A DNA stretch of 64,000 nt. It comes from Candidatus Bathyarchaeia archaeon. GTDB lineage: Archaea > Thermoproteota > Bathyarchaeia > 40CM-2-53-6. The stretch lies in NCBI GenBank assembly GCA_035935655.1, contig DASYWW010000060.1, positions 54,315-118,314 on the forward strand. The letters are read 5' to 3'. This document shows, in pieces, positions 40,528 through 50,433 of the stretch. The position numbers and the translations under genes were made by a program. Each line of letters opens with the position of its first letter. Positions within the stretch are counted from its first letter, which is position 1. The notes beneath the pieces are model-generated. The model was given only the letters and a program-made list of their open reading frames with translations. It made no database searches and was not told the origin of the DNA.

Positions 40528-42773
40528 CCCGATCTGCCATTGAGGCGCCTCAAAGTTTAACCTTGGTTGAAGTGCAGAGGCCCAATCTCACCTATGAGGA
40601 GGTCCAATACGCAGTCAAGAAGCTCCAACGCGAGCCTAACGAGGTTGAGTGGGCTATGCTTGAAGCGCAATGGTCTGAGCACTGCAGCTACAAGTCCAGC
40701 AAAGCACTCCTCAAACAACTACCGAGCAAGGGGCCAAGAGTCCTGGTCGGACCGGGTTTCGACGCGGGAGTCATCGACATTGGCGACGGCTGGGTTATAA
40801 CACTCCACATAGAATCACACAATCATCCCAGCGCCATTGATCCTTATGGCGGAGCAGCCACCGGCGTAGGAGGAGTAGTTCGTGACATTCTCAGTCTAGG
40901 AACACGTCCCATTGCCCTCCTCGACCCGCTCAGGTTCGGATCGATAGAAAGCACTCACACCCGCTGGCTTTTCGATAACGTAGTTCGAGGAATAGCCGAT
41001 TATGGCAACTGCATTGGCGTCCCAACCGTCGGGGGAGAAGTGGAGTTCGACCCATCCTTCGAGAGAAATTGTCTCGTCGATGTAGTTTGCGTCGGTCTCG
41101 GCCGAAAAGACAAGCTAGTCCTGGGCGAAGCACGCAATCCAGGAGACCTAGTATATCTTGTCGGAGGAAGAACGGGACGAGATGGCGTCCGAGGCGCTAG
41201 CTTCGCTAGCAAGACGCTCACCGAAAAGTCCGAGACGGAACGATCAGCCGTCCAAGTTCCGGACCCCTTCACCAAGAAACTCATCATCGAAGCGATCCTA
41301 GAAGCAGTTGATGCTGGCATTCTCCGGGGAATGAAAGATCTCGGAGGTGGGGGCCTAGCTTGCGGACTATCAGAGATTGCAGCGAAGGCTGGAACAGGCA
41401 TGGAAATTGACCTGAACAAGGTCCAGACACGCGAGCCAGGCATGCAATCCGCGGAGATCATGATATCGGAATCGCAAGAAAGAATGCTCCTCCTAATCCG
41501 AGAAAGGGATGAGAAGAAGCTATCAAGTATCCTTGACAAGTGGGAACTGAGCTACTCGAAAATAGGTCGGGTCACCAAGGAAGATCTGCTGATCATCAGA
41601 CAGGGAAATGAGATTGCCGCTAATGCGCCCGCCAAGTTTGTCGCTGAAGCACCGCTCTCACCAAGATCAACGAGGCGACCAGGATATCTCGATGATATCG
41701 CTGAAGTTCCCGAGCCGGTCATTTCTGACCATCTCGATCAGGCTCTCCTCCAACTTCTCTCGACCCCAGAGATTGCGAGCAAGGAATGGGTATACCGTCA
41801 GTATGACCACGAAGTTGGAATCCGAACGGTCGTCAAGCCTGGGCAGGCCGATTCTGCACTGTTACGTCTCCCCAACAAACGCTCCATAGCTCTCACAACC
41901 GGCGGCAACAGCAAACAATGCTATGTAGATCCTTACTATGGAACTATGGGAGTCGTATCAGAGACATTCTGCAATCTCATCGCTAGTGGTGCAGAGCCAG
42001 TCGCGGTTGTCGATCACCTGCAGTTTGGAGACCCTGGAAATCCCGAGGTTTATTGGACGTTCAAGGAAGCAATTCGAGCCATCTCCAATTATCTCAGAGC
42101 TATCCGGGTCCCATGCGTTGGTGGCAAGGTCAGCTTCTACAATGAAGATTCCACCAGCGGCAAGGCGATCAAACCCTCGCCCGTCATCGCCGCTATAGGT
42201 CTCGTAGAGTCAGAGACTCCACGTATTCTGCAGGCTGTCAGAAGAGAAGGGAACGATCTAGTCGTCGTCGGCAACACTTCCAGTGAAATGGGTGGAAGCG
42301 AATACTACGAACACATACACAAGCTCACAGGTGGCAAGGTCCCCAGAGTCAACTTGAAGAAAGAGAAGATACTCTTGCGATCACTCTTGAGGATCCTGAG
42401 AAACGGCCATGTAGAAAGCGCCCACGATGTCTCCAAGGGTGGACTAGCAGTTGCACTGGCAGAGATGGCGGTTCAAGGTCGCAAAGGCATAACTGTTGAA
42501 CTCAAGAAGATTCCCAACAAGACGGGCAGAACCGACACCCTACTATTCTCAGAATCAAGATCAAGATTCGTCCTCGAAACAAAACCCAGGAACACAACTA
42601 GAATAGTCAACTCTTTCAAACGACTTGGAATACCCGCTGCGAGGGTCGGAACTGTTACTGACAACGGGATCGAATTTCTCTCGAAGGGACAATCCATCAT
42701 CATGATCCCTGTCGCTGAAGCCTCAAGGGCCTGGTCTGAAACGATCCCGCGTGCAATGGAGGCGACGCTGTGA
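40524..42773 (+). CDS. purL: Phosphoribosylformylglycinamidine synthase subunit PurL
   Basis: A 749-residue small-type PurL, the synthase subunit that uses ATP and ammonia from PurQ. It has [58 protein letters not shown] and [17 protein letters not shown]. The SEHCSYK and GGAATGVGG motifs are intact. Length is typical of the archaeal/bacterial small form. Its stop overlaps the purF GTG start by four bases. It needs PurS and PurQ, both present in the window. Confidence 0.95.
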   Translation: MTRSAIEAPQSLTLVEVQRPNLTYEEVQYAVKKLQREPNEVEWAMLEAQWSEHCSYKSSKALLKQLPSKGPRVLVGPGFDAGVIDIGDGWVITLHIESHNHPSAIDPYGGAATGVGGVVRDILSLGTRPIALLDPLRFGSIESTHTRWLFDNVVRGIADYGNCIGVPTVGGEVEFDPSFERNCLVDVVCVGLGRKDKLVLGEARNPGDLVYLVGGRTGRDGVRGASFASKTLTEKSETERSAVQVPDPFTKKLIIEAILEAVDAGILRGMKDLGGGGLACGLSEIAAKAGTGMEIDLNKVQTREPGMQSAEIMISESQERMLLLIRERDEKKLSSILDKWELSYSKIGRVTKEDLLIIRQGNEIAANAPAKFVAEAPLSPRSTRRPGYLDDIAEVPEPVISDHLDQALLQLLSTPEIASKEWVYRQYDHEVGIRTVVKPGQADSALLRLPNKRSIALTTGGNSKQCYVDPYYGTMGVVSETFCNLIASGAEPVAVVDHLQFGDPGNPEVYWTFKEAIRAISNYLRAIRVPCVGGKVSFYNEDSTSGKAIKPSPVIAAIGLVESETPRILQAVRREGNDLVVVGNTSSEMGGSEYYEHIHKLTGGKVPRVNLKKEKILLRSLLRILRNGHVESAHDVSKGGLAVALAEMAVQGRKGITVELKKIPNKTGRTDTLLFSESRSRFVLETKPRNTTRIVNSFKRLGIPAARVGTVTDNGIEFLSKGQSIIMIPVAEASRAWSETIPRAMEATL

Positions 42774-44200
42774 AAGAACACTGTGGGGTCCTGGCCATAT
42801 ACTCCATGCAAAACCAGCCCGTCGCCGAACGGATCGTCAAAGGACTCGCGGCCCTCCAGCACCGAGGCCAAGAATCATGGGGAATAGCTGTCCCCGGCGA
42901 ACCCATACTCAAGGGCCTAGGCCTGATCGGCCAAGGCGCCGATACTAATGTGAAGAAGATTCTCAGCTTCACCAGCAACCGTGGAATAGGACACGTACGC
43001 TACTCGACCCGTGGACGGACGACCCTAGAGAATGCCCACCCGCTCGACATTCGCGGCGAGTTCGCCATCGCCCAGAATGGAACGATCGCGAACACCGAAG
43101 ATCTCGAGCCTGTCGTCCAGAAAGAATTTCCGATATTGGGCTCCACAACTGACACGAAGCTGGCCGGATACCGTCTCCTCCAACACTACCGTGCTGAACA
43201 GGACTGGACGCGTGCGTTCCACAAATTGAGCAAGGAGCTGAGCGGGTCCTACAGTTTCGTCATGATAACTCACGATGGCGAGGTATTGGCGGCCCGGGAC
43301 GAGGCCGGCTACAGACCCCTCTGTCTAGGATACGATCCTGACACAGATACCCATATCGTAGCGAGCGAGAGCTGTGCGTTCACCGCTCTCCAAGCCGACT
43401 TTGTCCGGGATATTCAACCCGGGGAGCTTGTTAGCTTGACCAAAGACGGCCTCAAAATAACAAGATTCGCTGAGTCTCCACGCCATTACCATTGCCCGTT
43501 CGAATACACATACTTCGGTCACCCCAGCAGCAAGATCGATGACCACTATGTCTACAACGTGCGCCGACAGCTTGGGAGAGTCCTAGCTCGCAAATACCCG
43601 TTCAAGGCCGATGTTGTCATTCCGGTCCCCGACTCCGCTAGACCCGCAGCCCTTGGCTACTCTGAAGAAAGTGGGGTACCGATGGAGGAGGGTTTGATGA
43701 AAGACCGCTACAGAAGAAAGGGAAGCCTTCGCAGCTTCATTGAGCCAACAGCGAAGAGCCGTGAAGAGATCGTTCGCGAAATCATCACCATCAAACCAGT
43801 CGTTGACGGCAAAGATGTCATCGTGGTCGATGACAGCATCGTCCGGGGAACCAGTAGCAGAAACATTGTACAATCCCTCCGTGACGCGGGTGCCAAGAAG
43901 GTCTACATGGTCGTCACCTTCCCGCCCATCAGACATCCGTGCTACATGGGTATCGATTTTCCGACAAGGGAAGAATTGCTTGCGAACAAGGCGGATGGTG
44001 AGACGCTCAATATTGCGGAGCTCAACAAGAAAGTCGCACGAGAAATCGGAGTCGACGGGCTCGGCTACAACGATCTCAACGGCCTCAGCGAAGGAATAGG
44101 CCTCAGAAAGGACGAGATGTGTTTCGCCTGCGTCACCGGCCAGTATCTAGGTCTAAAGAAAGATCCTGTGCTTCGAACTCGGGAAGAAATGAAGGCCTAG
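42770..44200 (+). CDS. purF: Amidophosphoribosyltransferase PurF, complete form
   Basis: A 476-residue enzyme catalysing the committed step: PRPP plus glutamine to phosphoribosylamine. The propeptide is short (MKEH), exposing the nucleophile Cys in CGVLAIYS after processing. Glutaminase residues are intact in [15 protein letters not shown] and NGTIAN. The PRPP loop is [14 protein letters not shown]. Four cysteines matching the Fe-S ligands of Bacillus PurF are visible in HCPFEY, HPCYMG and CFAC. A second, incomplete PurF follows it 7 bases later. Confidence 0.95.
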   Translation: MKEHCGVLAIYSMQNQPVAERIVKGLAALQHRGQESWGIAVPGEPILKGLGLIGQGADTNVKKILSFTSNRGIGHVRYSTRGRTTLENAHPLDIRGEFAIAQNGTIANTEDLEPVVQKEFPILGSTTDTKLAGYRLLQHYRAEQDWTRAFHKLSKELSGSYSFVMITHDGEVLAARDEAGYRPLCLGYDPDTDTHIVASESCAFTALQADFVRDIQPGELVSLTKDGLKITRFAESPRHYHCPFEYTYFGHPSSKIDDHYVYNVRRQLGRVLARKYPFKADVVIPVPDSARPAALGYSEESGVPMEEGLMKDRYRRKGSLRSFIEPTAKSREEIVREIITIKPVVDGKDVIVVDDSIVRGTSSRNIVQSLRDAGAKKVYMVVTFPPIRHPCYMGIDFPTREELLANKADGETLNIAELNKKVAREIGVDGLGYNDLNGLSEGIGLRKDEMCFACVTGQYLGLKKDPVLRTREEMKA

Positions 44201-44207
44201 CACAGCA

Positions 44208-45509
44208 ATGCCAGGCCTTGTAGGCTTCTACACCTTTGGCGAAGGGCGCGAAACCTGGACCGCATCCCACTTCATCCACTTTGGGCTAAGCGCCCTCCAA
44301 GGACGAGGACAAGAATCCGTCAGTCTCGCAACAATCGGACCTGAAAAAACTCTGCATACCCTCGCAGGAAAAGGGGGTGTCGAAGAATTCTTCCAGAAAA
44401 GCAAGACAAGTCTTCCCAAGGGGTTCATCGGAATCGGTCAAACATCCTCTTACTCCGACGATTATCTGGTCCATGTCAAAGCGCCCTACGAGCTAGTTCT
44501 GGCACTTGACGGAAAGACAGATCTCCACGAAGACCGCGGCGAAGCCACCAAACTTTTCGCACGCCAGCTTTCGCAGCTCCTCCACAGCGAGAAGGAATCC
44601 CTCAAAGCAACTTCAATGATAGTCAACAAGATTGGAGGCGGATACTCCTTCGTCGCCCTCACGCACAAACAAGAACTCATCACAGGAAGAAATCCCCTGG
44701 GCGTAAAACCTATGGAAACAGGGAGTGTTGGTTTTGATATTGCAGCCGTCGCGTCAGAGACTTGCGCTCTAGACGTCATGGGCATTGACCACACTGGACC
44801 CGTCGAGACCGGAGAGGTCGTCATATTCACTCCCGAGGATATTCGCGGAGGCACACCCGCGGCCGACGCTGGCAAGTTCTGCAGCTACGAATACGTCTAC
44901 CTAGCAAGGCTCGACAGCAAAGTCAACGGTCTCCCAGTTGGCAGGATCAGAAACAAAATTGGCAGAGAACTAGCCAAAGCTCATCCAGCTAAAGCAGACG
45001 TTGTCATTGGTGTTCCAGAGACAGCCCTCCCAATTGCGAATGGATACAGCCAAGAGTCCGGCCTTCCCCAAGAACCCGGATTCATGCGGACAGGAGAGAA
45101 CATTCGTGCAGCCCTCAAACTATCACAGAAGGAACGTCTCATAGGAGTACATCTCAAACTTAACCCAATCAAGAGCGCCTTCGAAGGCAAAGATGTCGTG
45201 CTGCTAGACGATAGTGTCGTCCGAGGAAACACCCTGCGAAATACCATTGTCAATCTCAAACGCGACGGAGCTCACCAAGTTCATGTCCGAATCGGAAGCC
45301 CCGCCCTCGTCTCATCATGTCCCTACGGAGTTGAGATCCCGCCCAGAGACGAACTGATCTCTAGCAACCTGAGTGAGAAAGAACTCACGAATAATGTTAG
45401 AGCCGACAGTATATCGTTCATGACGGTGGATGAACTCCAGCGCGCCATAGGCATTCCAAGACAAAATCTCTGTACACGTTGCTTCGAGAACGGAGGCGCG
45501 AAACGATGA
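44208..45509 (+). CDS. PurF paralogue without glutaminase active-site residues
   Basis: A 433-residue protein homologous to PurF over its whole length. Its N-terminus is MPGLVGFYTFG, with Pro at the place of the catalytic Cys. The Arg of GHxRYST is absent (GIGQTSSYSDD) and NGTIxN becomes LDGKTD, so the glutaminase site is lost. The PRPP motif is kept (VVLLDDSVVRGNT, LKLNPI), and so are the four Fe-S-type cysteines (CSYEY, SSCPYG, CTRC). It may use free ammonia, regulate or pair with the complete PurF, or bind nucleotides. It overlaps purD by four bases. Confidence 0.9.
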   Translation: MPGLVGFYTFGEGRETWTASHFIHFGLSALQGRGQESVSLATIGPEKTLHTLAGKGGVEEFFQKSKTSLPKGFIGIGQTSSYSDDYLVHVKAPYELVLALDGKTDLHEDRGEATKLFARQLSQLLHSEKESLKATSMIVNKIGGGYSFVALTHKQELITGRNPLGVKPMETGSVGFDIAAVASETCALDVMGIDHTGPVETGEVVIFTPEDIRGGTPAADAGKFCSYEYVYLARLDSKVNGLPVGRIRNKIGRELAKAHPAKADVVIGVPETALPIANGYSQESGLPQEPGFMRTGENIRAALKLSQKERLIGVHLKLNPIKSAFEGKDVVLLDDSVVRGNTLRNTIVNLKRDGAHQVHVRIGSPALVSSCPYGVEIPPRDELISSNLSEKELTNNVRADSISFMTVDELQRAIGIPRQNLCTRCFENGGAKR

Positions 45510-47044
45510 GAGTAATGGGTGTGGGAGGAGGTGCACGTGAGCACGCACTTACTTGGAAGTTGAGTCTCAGTGATCACAAACCGGAGATTTTCTGGGTCGC
45601 TGAAAATCGGAACCCGGGGATCCATAAGATCTGCAAAGACAACCAAGGAGAGCTACGCGTCGGCAGAACGACGGATCCAAAGACGATCGTCAGATCTGCT
45701 CGAGGCTGGGGAATCGACATTGTGGTTGTAGGACCAGAGGAGCCTGGCTTCCAGGGCATTCCAGATGCACTTGAAAAAGAAGGTATCCAGTGCATTGGGG
45801 CCAGCCAAGAGCTCTCGATCATAGAAAGGTCGAAAGCAGACCTCCGACGCCTGCAATGGGAGAATAATCTCCCTGGCAAGCTGCTCTTTCGAACCTTCAA
45901 GAATCCACGAGAGGCCTCGGACTATATCCGGAAGAACATCGAGACGCAACCCTGGCTTCAGAACATCGTCATCAAACCCGCGCGTCAGTCTGGGGGTAAG
46001 GGTGTAAAGCTGATCGAAGACCGACAGGCCTACCTTCACGATGATAAGCAGCATTTCAAGGAAGCCTACTTCAATTCACTCCAGGCCAGCATGGCCTCGT
46101 ACGCGGACATCGCAGACAAGATTCTGATCGAAGAGAAGGCCTGGGGTCCCGAGTATTCTCTCCAATGTTTCACAGATGGTAAGACCATTTTGGGCACTCC
46201 CCTAGTCCAAGACAATAAGAGCGCTCACGAATTCGACAGCGGGCCCGAGACCGGCGGAATGGGAAGCATCTCAGGTCCTGACGTAACACTCCCGTTCATC
46301 ACCGGCGAAGAATACGACAGGTCGCTCAAGATCGTCGAAGGAATCGTTCAGGCAATCCAGGAAAAAACCGGCAAGTCCTATCACGGCATGGTCGGCGGAC
46401 AGATGATGCTGACAGAAAACGAGGGGCCCACAATTATCGAGATGTACTCAAGGCTAGGCGATCCGGAGGCCCTCAACATGCTTGCCATGCTCAAGACAGA
46501 CATTATCGACATCTTCCAGGCCATCGTTGAAAGACGACTGTCAAAGCTGAAGCTCGAATTCACCAACGAGGACGCTGTGGTCGTGAAGGTCGTTGCTCCA
46601 AACGGCTACCCCGAAAAACGAGACAAAGCGAAAGGCCACCCCGTCCAGGTCTTTGAGACCAATATCAAACGAAACGGCTGCTATCTCTTCTGGGGAAGTG
46701 CTGACCTCCAAGATGATAATCAAGTGGTCACAGGCGGGTCCCGCCTTCTGGCACTGATGGCCATGGACCACACTTTACCCCCAGCCAGCGCTAAAATCGA
46801 GAAAACAGCCTCGAGTATTCAGCTTACTGATGGATGGGGGCTCTACCATCGAACTGACATAGGCACAGAAGACCTGCTGAAGAAGAGAACGAACTCAGCA
46901 GAACGTGTTCGTCGGATATACAAGTACAGGGAAGAACATGGGATTCTGGGAAGTAGGACGGAATGGGTTCCGAGGATCGGCAGGGTCGATCCTTCACAAC
47001 CCTTGCTCGAAGAGACGCATATAGAACAGAAAAGGCCCAGCTGA
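45506..47044 (+). CDS. purD: Phosphoribosylamine-glycine ligase PurD, long form
   Basis: A 512-residue GAR synthetase of the ATP-grasp fold, from the ATG giving MRVMGVGGGAREHALTWKL; a TTG 27 bases upstream is less likely. The N-domain has VVVGPEEPGFQGIPDALE and the ATP-grasp part KPARQSGGKGVKLIED, EFDSGPETGGMGSISG and IEMYSRLGDPEALNM. E. coli PurD is about 430 residues, so this form carries extra length, partly at the C-terminus (VPRIGRVDPSQPLLEET) and in the middle. It starts within the stop of the PurF paralogue and abuts purN. Confidence 0.93.
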   Translation: MRVMGVGGGAREHALTWKLSLSDHKPEIFWVAENRNPGIHKICKDNQGELRVGRTTDPKTIVRSARGWGIDIVVVGPEEPGFQGIPDALEKEGIQCIGASQELSIIERSKADLRRLQWENNLPGKLLFRTFKNPREASDYIRKNIETQPWLQNIVIKPARQSGGKGVKLIEDRQAYLHDDKQHFKEAYFNSLQASMASYADIADKILIEEKAWGPEYSLQCFTDGKTILGTPLVQDNKSAHEFDSGPETGGMGSISGPDVTLPFITGEEYDRSLKIVEGIVQAIQEKTGKSYHGMVGGQMMLTENEGPTIIEMYSRLGDPEALNMLAMLKTDIIDIFQAIVERRLSKLKLEFTNEDAVVVKVVAPNGYPEKRDKAKGHPVQVFETNIKRNGCYLFWGSADLQDDNQVVTGGSRLLALMAMDHTLPPASAKIEKTASSIQLTDGWGLYHRTDIGTEDLLKKRTNSAERVRRIYKYREEHGILGSRTEWVPRIGRVDPSQPLLEETHIEQKRPS

Positions 47045-47668
47045 ATGGTCCCGATTGGCGTCTTGGCTTCAGGACGAGGGTCAAACCTTGACGCCGTCCT
47101 AGACGCGATCGACAATCACTATCTCACCAAGTGTAAGGTCAAGATTGTAATCAGCAACCGACCCAATGCACCGGCTCTTGATGTAGCCAAGAAACATCAT
47201 GTTGAAACAGCCACCCTAGACGACAACGGTGTCCCAAAGAGAAGCTGGGAGTATGACCAGCATACCATCAAAGCCCTCGAGTCACATGGCGTCACAACCA
47301 AAAAGGGCCTCGTCGTCCTAGCCGGATACTTCAGAATAATCTCTGACCAGTTCGTTGATCTCTTCAGGATGCGAATCATCAACATACATCCTTCTCTTCT
47401 GCCCTCCTTCCCAGGACTGGATCCTCAGAAGAAAGCAATTGAGCACGGCGCGAAAATCAGTGGTTGCACCGTGCATTTCGCGAACAAAGAAGTTGATGCT
47501 GGCCCCATCATACTCCAAGCGCCCGTCGCGATCCGCGACGACGATACCGTGGAAACGCTTTCGAACCGTATCCTTAGGGAAGAGCACCGAATTCTTCCGG
47601 AAGCAATCCGACTCCTCACAGAAGATCAGTTGAAGTTAGAGGGGAGGAGGGTTCTCTTCAAGAATTGA
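47045..47668 (+). CDS. purN: Phosphoribosylglycinamide formyltransferase PurN
   Basis: A 207-residue folate-dependent GAR transformylase, using 10-formyl-THF. Its start PIGVLASGRGSNLDAVLDAI and the motif IINIHPSLLPSFPGLDPQKKAIEHGAKISGCTVHF are diagnostic; the catalytic Asn is absent in IINIHPS-type residues only in name, with the His and Asp (VDAGPIILQ) visible. It begins directly after the purD stop and overlaps folD by four bases. Many archaea use formate-dependent PurT instead, so PurN here again shows folate use. Confidence 0.93.
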   Translation: MVPIGVLASGRGSNLDAVLDAIDNHYLTKCKVKIVISNRPNAPALDVAKKHHVETATLDDNGVPKRSWEYDQHTIKALESHGVTTKKGLVVLAGYFRIISDQFVDLFRMRIINIHPSLLPSFPGLDPQKKAIEHGAKISGCTVHFANKEVDAGPIILQAPVAIRDDDTVETLSNRILREEHRILPEAIRLLTEDQLKLEGRRVLFKN

Positions 47669-48525
47669 CAGCTATTCTAATGGATGGAAAACTGGTGGCT
47701 GGAGAGGTGAAGAAACAGGTCGCCCAACACGTCGAACAACTCGGAAGACATGGCACTAAGCCTCTCCTCGCCACAGTCCAGGTTGGAGACGATCCTGCGA
47801 GCGCTTCCTATCTCAGAGCCAAGCATAAGGCCGCTGAAGAGGTTGGAATAAGCTCCGAGAGCCACCACCTTCCCGGGAACACGCCACAGGATAAACTGGA
47901 AGCCTTGCTCGGGCAGCTTAACACCAACCCTAAGGTCAATGGTATACTCGTTCAGCTGCCACTGCCGCTAGGGTTCGATGAAGAAAAGGTCGTCGAGAGA
48001 ATAATCCCGTACAAGGATGTTGACGGACTACACCCGATCAACGCGGGCAAACTGGCCTCGGGTCATGAGGAGCTAGTTCCTTGCACGCCTAAAGGCGTTA
48101 TCAAACTCCTGAACTTCTACAAAGTTTCAATCGCTGGATCCAGGTCAGTAATAATCAATCGAAGCAATCTGGTAGGAAGGCCTCTCGCCAACCTTCTCCT
48201 CAATCGAGATGCGACGGTTACCGTTTGCCACTCCAAAACACCTAATCTTTCAGGGATGACGCGGACCGCTGATATCTTGGTCAGCGCGGTCGGAAAAGAG
48301 ATCTTTCAGGTTCGCGTGGACCATGTGAAGCCCAACTCGGCTGTCATCGATGTCGGTTTGACAAGAGTTAACGGGAAGCTTCGGGGGGACGTGGATTTTG
48401 ACAAGGTCAACAAAGTCGCTGGATATATTACGCCAGTCCCGGGAGGTGTTGGACCCATGACGGTGGCATGTCTACTTGAGAACACTGTACTGGCTGCGAG
48501 TATTCAGATTGGCTTGAAAGTTTGA
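47665..48525 (+). CDS. folD: Methylene-THF dehydrogenase / methenyl-THF cyclohydrolase FolD
   Basis: A 286-residue bifunctional FolD. It interconverts 5,10-methylene-THF and 10-formyl-THF, the formyl donor for PurN and PurH. Motifs include TVQVGDDPASASYLRAKHKAAEEVGI (with the catalytic Tyr-x-x-x-Lys), VNGILVQLPLP, PCTPKGVIKLL, INRSNLVGRPLANLLL and PVPGGVGPMTVACLL. It starts at TTG, overlapping purN by four bases. Its location inside the operon directly couples one-carbon supply to purine synthesis. Confidence 0.95.
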   Translation: MTAILMDGKLVAGEVKKQVAQHVEQLGRHGTKPLLATVQVGDDPASASYLRAKHKAAEEVGISSESHHLPGNTPQDKLEALLGQLNTNPKVNGILVQLPLPLGFDEEKVVERIIPYKDVDGLHPINAGKLASGHEELVPCTPKGVIKLLNFYKVSIAGSRSVIINRSNLVGRPLANLLLNRDATVTVCHSKTPNLSGMTRTADILVSAVGKEIFQVRVDHVKPNSAVIDVGLTRVNGKLRGDVDFDKVNKVAGYITPVPGGVGPMTVACLLENTVLAASIQIGLKV

Positions 48526-49118
48526 CCGAAGCAAAGATTGCTGTCGAGAAGGAACAGTTCCGACGATACATTCTATCTCTTAGAGATCGACAGTCAATTC
48601 GAGACATTGAACAGAAGAGTCTGGAGATCATGGATCAGGTTCTCCACCTACACGAGTATGTTCGCGCGAGAGGGATTGCCTGCTATGTCAGCAAGGACAG
48701 CGAAGTTGGTACTCGACAGCTGATTCGAAGAGCGCTCGACAGCAACAAGCGGGTCCTCATCCCCGTTGTAAAGAAAGGAGACATTGACCTATTCTTCTCC
48801 GAGATCAAAGACCTCGGAATAGAGCTCGCGCCGGGAAGCTTCAACATTCCCGAACCCAAGACGGAGTTTCTACGGCCCGAGAGCCTCGACGCGGTCGACG
48901 TAATTTTCGTTCCAGGTATTGTGTGGGATAAGGAGGGCTACCGGCTTGGCTGGGGCAGAGGATATTTTGATCGTGTTCTCAAGACACTCCCGGAACATGT
49001 TCGTTCGATTGGTCTATCGTTCAATCTGCAGCTTGTGAATCGTGTTCCTCGGGATCAATTTGATTTACCAGTGAACACGGTAGTGACGGAATCTCGTGTT
49101 GTGCGGTGTCACATTTGA
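48522..49118 (+). CDS. 5-formyltetrahydrofolate cyclo-ligase
   Basis: A 198-residue enzyme converting 5-formyl-THF to 5,10-methenyl-THF with ATP, thereby rescuing inhibited folate. It has VRARGIACYVSKDSEVGTRQLIRRALDSNKRVLIPVV, LDAVDVIFVPGIVWDKEGYRLGWGRGYFDRVL, and the ATP-binding GRGYFDR motif. It starts at TTG, overlapping folD by four bases. Its position extends the folate-handling module of the operon. Confidence 0.9.
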   Translation: MTEAKIAVEKEQFRRYILSLRDRQSIRDIEQKSLEIMDQVLHLHEYVRARGIACYVSKDSEVGTRQLIRRALDSNKRVLIPVVKKGDIDLFFSEIKDLGIELAPGSFNIPEPKTEFLRPESLDAVDVIFVPGIVWDKEGYRLGWGRGYFDRVLKTLPEHVRSIGLSFNLQLVNRVPRDQFDLPVNTVVTESRVVRCHI

Positions 49119-49549
49119 CCAGAAACGTCAGCATACTCATGGGGTCCGAGAGCGATCGGGAGATCGCTAAGAAGGCAGAGACGGTGTTTGAGAAACTTGG
49201 CATTCCGTTCGAGACAAAGGTTCTCTCTAGTCATCGCAATCACAAAGAGCTAGACAGATATGTAGAGGCTTCGAAGTCCGATGTGTTCATTGCCATAGCA
49301 GGTCTCAGCGCGGCCTTGCCTGGTTTCGTAGCGTCCCTGACTAACAAGCCGGTGATAGGGGTCCCTGTCTCAGGCAAGCTTAATCTCGACTCTATTCTAT
49401 CAATAATTCAACTTCCGTCAGGCGTTCCTGTCGGCACCGTGGGCTTGGACAATGGAACGAACGCGGCGCTATTGGCCGCTGAGATACTCGCGCTCTCCGA
49501 CTTAGAACTTGCAAAGAACCTCCAACAATATCGTGGTGGTCGTGCCTAG
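49115..49549 (+). CDS. purE: AIR carboxylase / N5-CAIR mutase PurE (class II-like)
   Basis: A 144-residue PurE from TTG (MTRNVSILMGSESDREIAKKA), overlapping 5-FCL by four bases; a GTG 9 bases upstream is possible. It has SSHRNHKELDRYV and LPSGVPVGTVGLDNGTNAALLAAEILAL. The catalytic loop reads AGLSAALPGF, without the GAGGAAHLPG of class I enzymes, and resembles the shorter loop of class II PurE that uses CO2 directly. No purK occurs in the window, which agrees with class II. Class assignment from memory of the family. Confidence 0.88.
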   Translation: MTRNVSILMGSESDREIAKKAETVFEKLGIPFETKVLSSHRNHKELDRYVEASKSDVFIAIAGLSAALPGFVASLTNKPVIGVPVSGKLNLDSILSIIQLPSGVPVGTVGLDNGTNAALLAAEILALSDLELAKNLQQYRGGRA

Positions 49550-50416
49550 ATGCAGGAACCCGTTAGCGAGTCCGAAAACGGATTGTCGTCCGTGCCGTTC
49601 AAGCGTGGCAAGGTGAAGGACATCTACGATTTCAACAGCGAGCAACTATTGTTCGTTTTCACTGATCGAGTGTCCGCCTATGACATTGTCCTGCCCTCGA
49701 CGATTCCCCGGAAGGGGGAAGTGCTTTGCAAGCTGGCGGCCTACTGGTTCGACTATCTGAAAGTACCGCATCATATGGTGCGGGTGGAAGATACCAATCG
49801 TATGGTTGTCCGGAAGCTGAAGATGATTCCAGTTGAATGTGTTGTCCGTGGTTATCTCTACGGTAGTCTCTATGAGAGACTTGTCAAAGGAGAGGTCAAT
49901 TTACCGGTAAGGCCGATCAACGCTGCCAAACTTCCTGAACCATATTTCGATCCGACTACCAAGTCCGACGTGAAGGATGAGCCTGTTACAGTTGATCAGA
50001 TTGTCAATGAGGGATGGCTGGACCTGGAAGAGATTACGGCGCTCAAGGATAATAGTCTCAACATCTACAAGAAAATGTCCGAGCGCGCGGACAAGGCCGG
50101 CTTCATCCTTGCTGATCTCAAACTGGAGTTCGGGTTCGACGAAGAGAGCAACATTGTGCTGGCAGACTCCATTGGGCCTGACGAGTTTCGCCTCTGGCCG
50201 AAGGAGTACTATTCTCCAGGCAAGAACCAGGAGAGTTATGACAAGCAGTTGATTCGTGACTGGCTTTCAAAGGTCGGTTTCAAGAAAACCCTTGATGAGG
50301 CGCGGAAGGCCGGACAGCCATCTCCTAGACCACCAGATCTCCCCAAGGATCTGATCGAGGAGACGAGTAAACGGTATGTTGTCGCTTACGAGCGCTTAGC
50401 GGGACTGAAGCTCTAG
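49550..50416 (+). CDS. purC: SAICAR synthetase PurC
   Basis: A 288-residue enzyme joining CAIR and aspartate. It has FKRGKVKDIYDFNSEQLLFVFTDRVSAYDIVLPSTIP, VECVVRGYLYGSLYERL, and ADSIGPDEFRLWPKEYYSPG. Length is near that of the fungal/plant and bacterial long class. Its ATG follows the purE stop directly. Nothing unusual is seen. Downstream is purM. Confidence 0.94.
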   Translation: MQEPVSESENGLSSVPFKRGKVKDIYDFNSEQLLFVFTDRVSAYDIVLPSTIPRKGEVLCKLAAYWFDYLKVPHHMVRVEDTNRMVVRKLKMIPVECVVRGYLYGSLYERLVKGEVNLPVRPINAAKLPEPYFDPTTKSDVKDEPVTVDQIVNEGWLDLEEITALKDNSLNIYKKMSERADKAGFILADLKLEFGFDEESNIVLADSIGPDEFRLWPKEYYSPGKNQESYDKQLIRDWLSKVGFKKTLDEARKAGQPSPRPPDLPKDLIEETSKRYVVAYERLAGLKL

Positions 50417-50433
50417 GATTGCCTCGGCCCCGC

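Noticed and set aside
41000..41539. 179-residue minus-strand frame in purL
   Set aside because: Ser/Arg/Pro-rich antisense shadow of a well-conserved enzyme.
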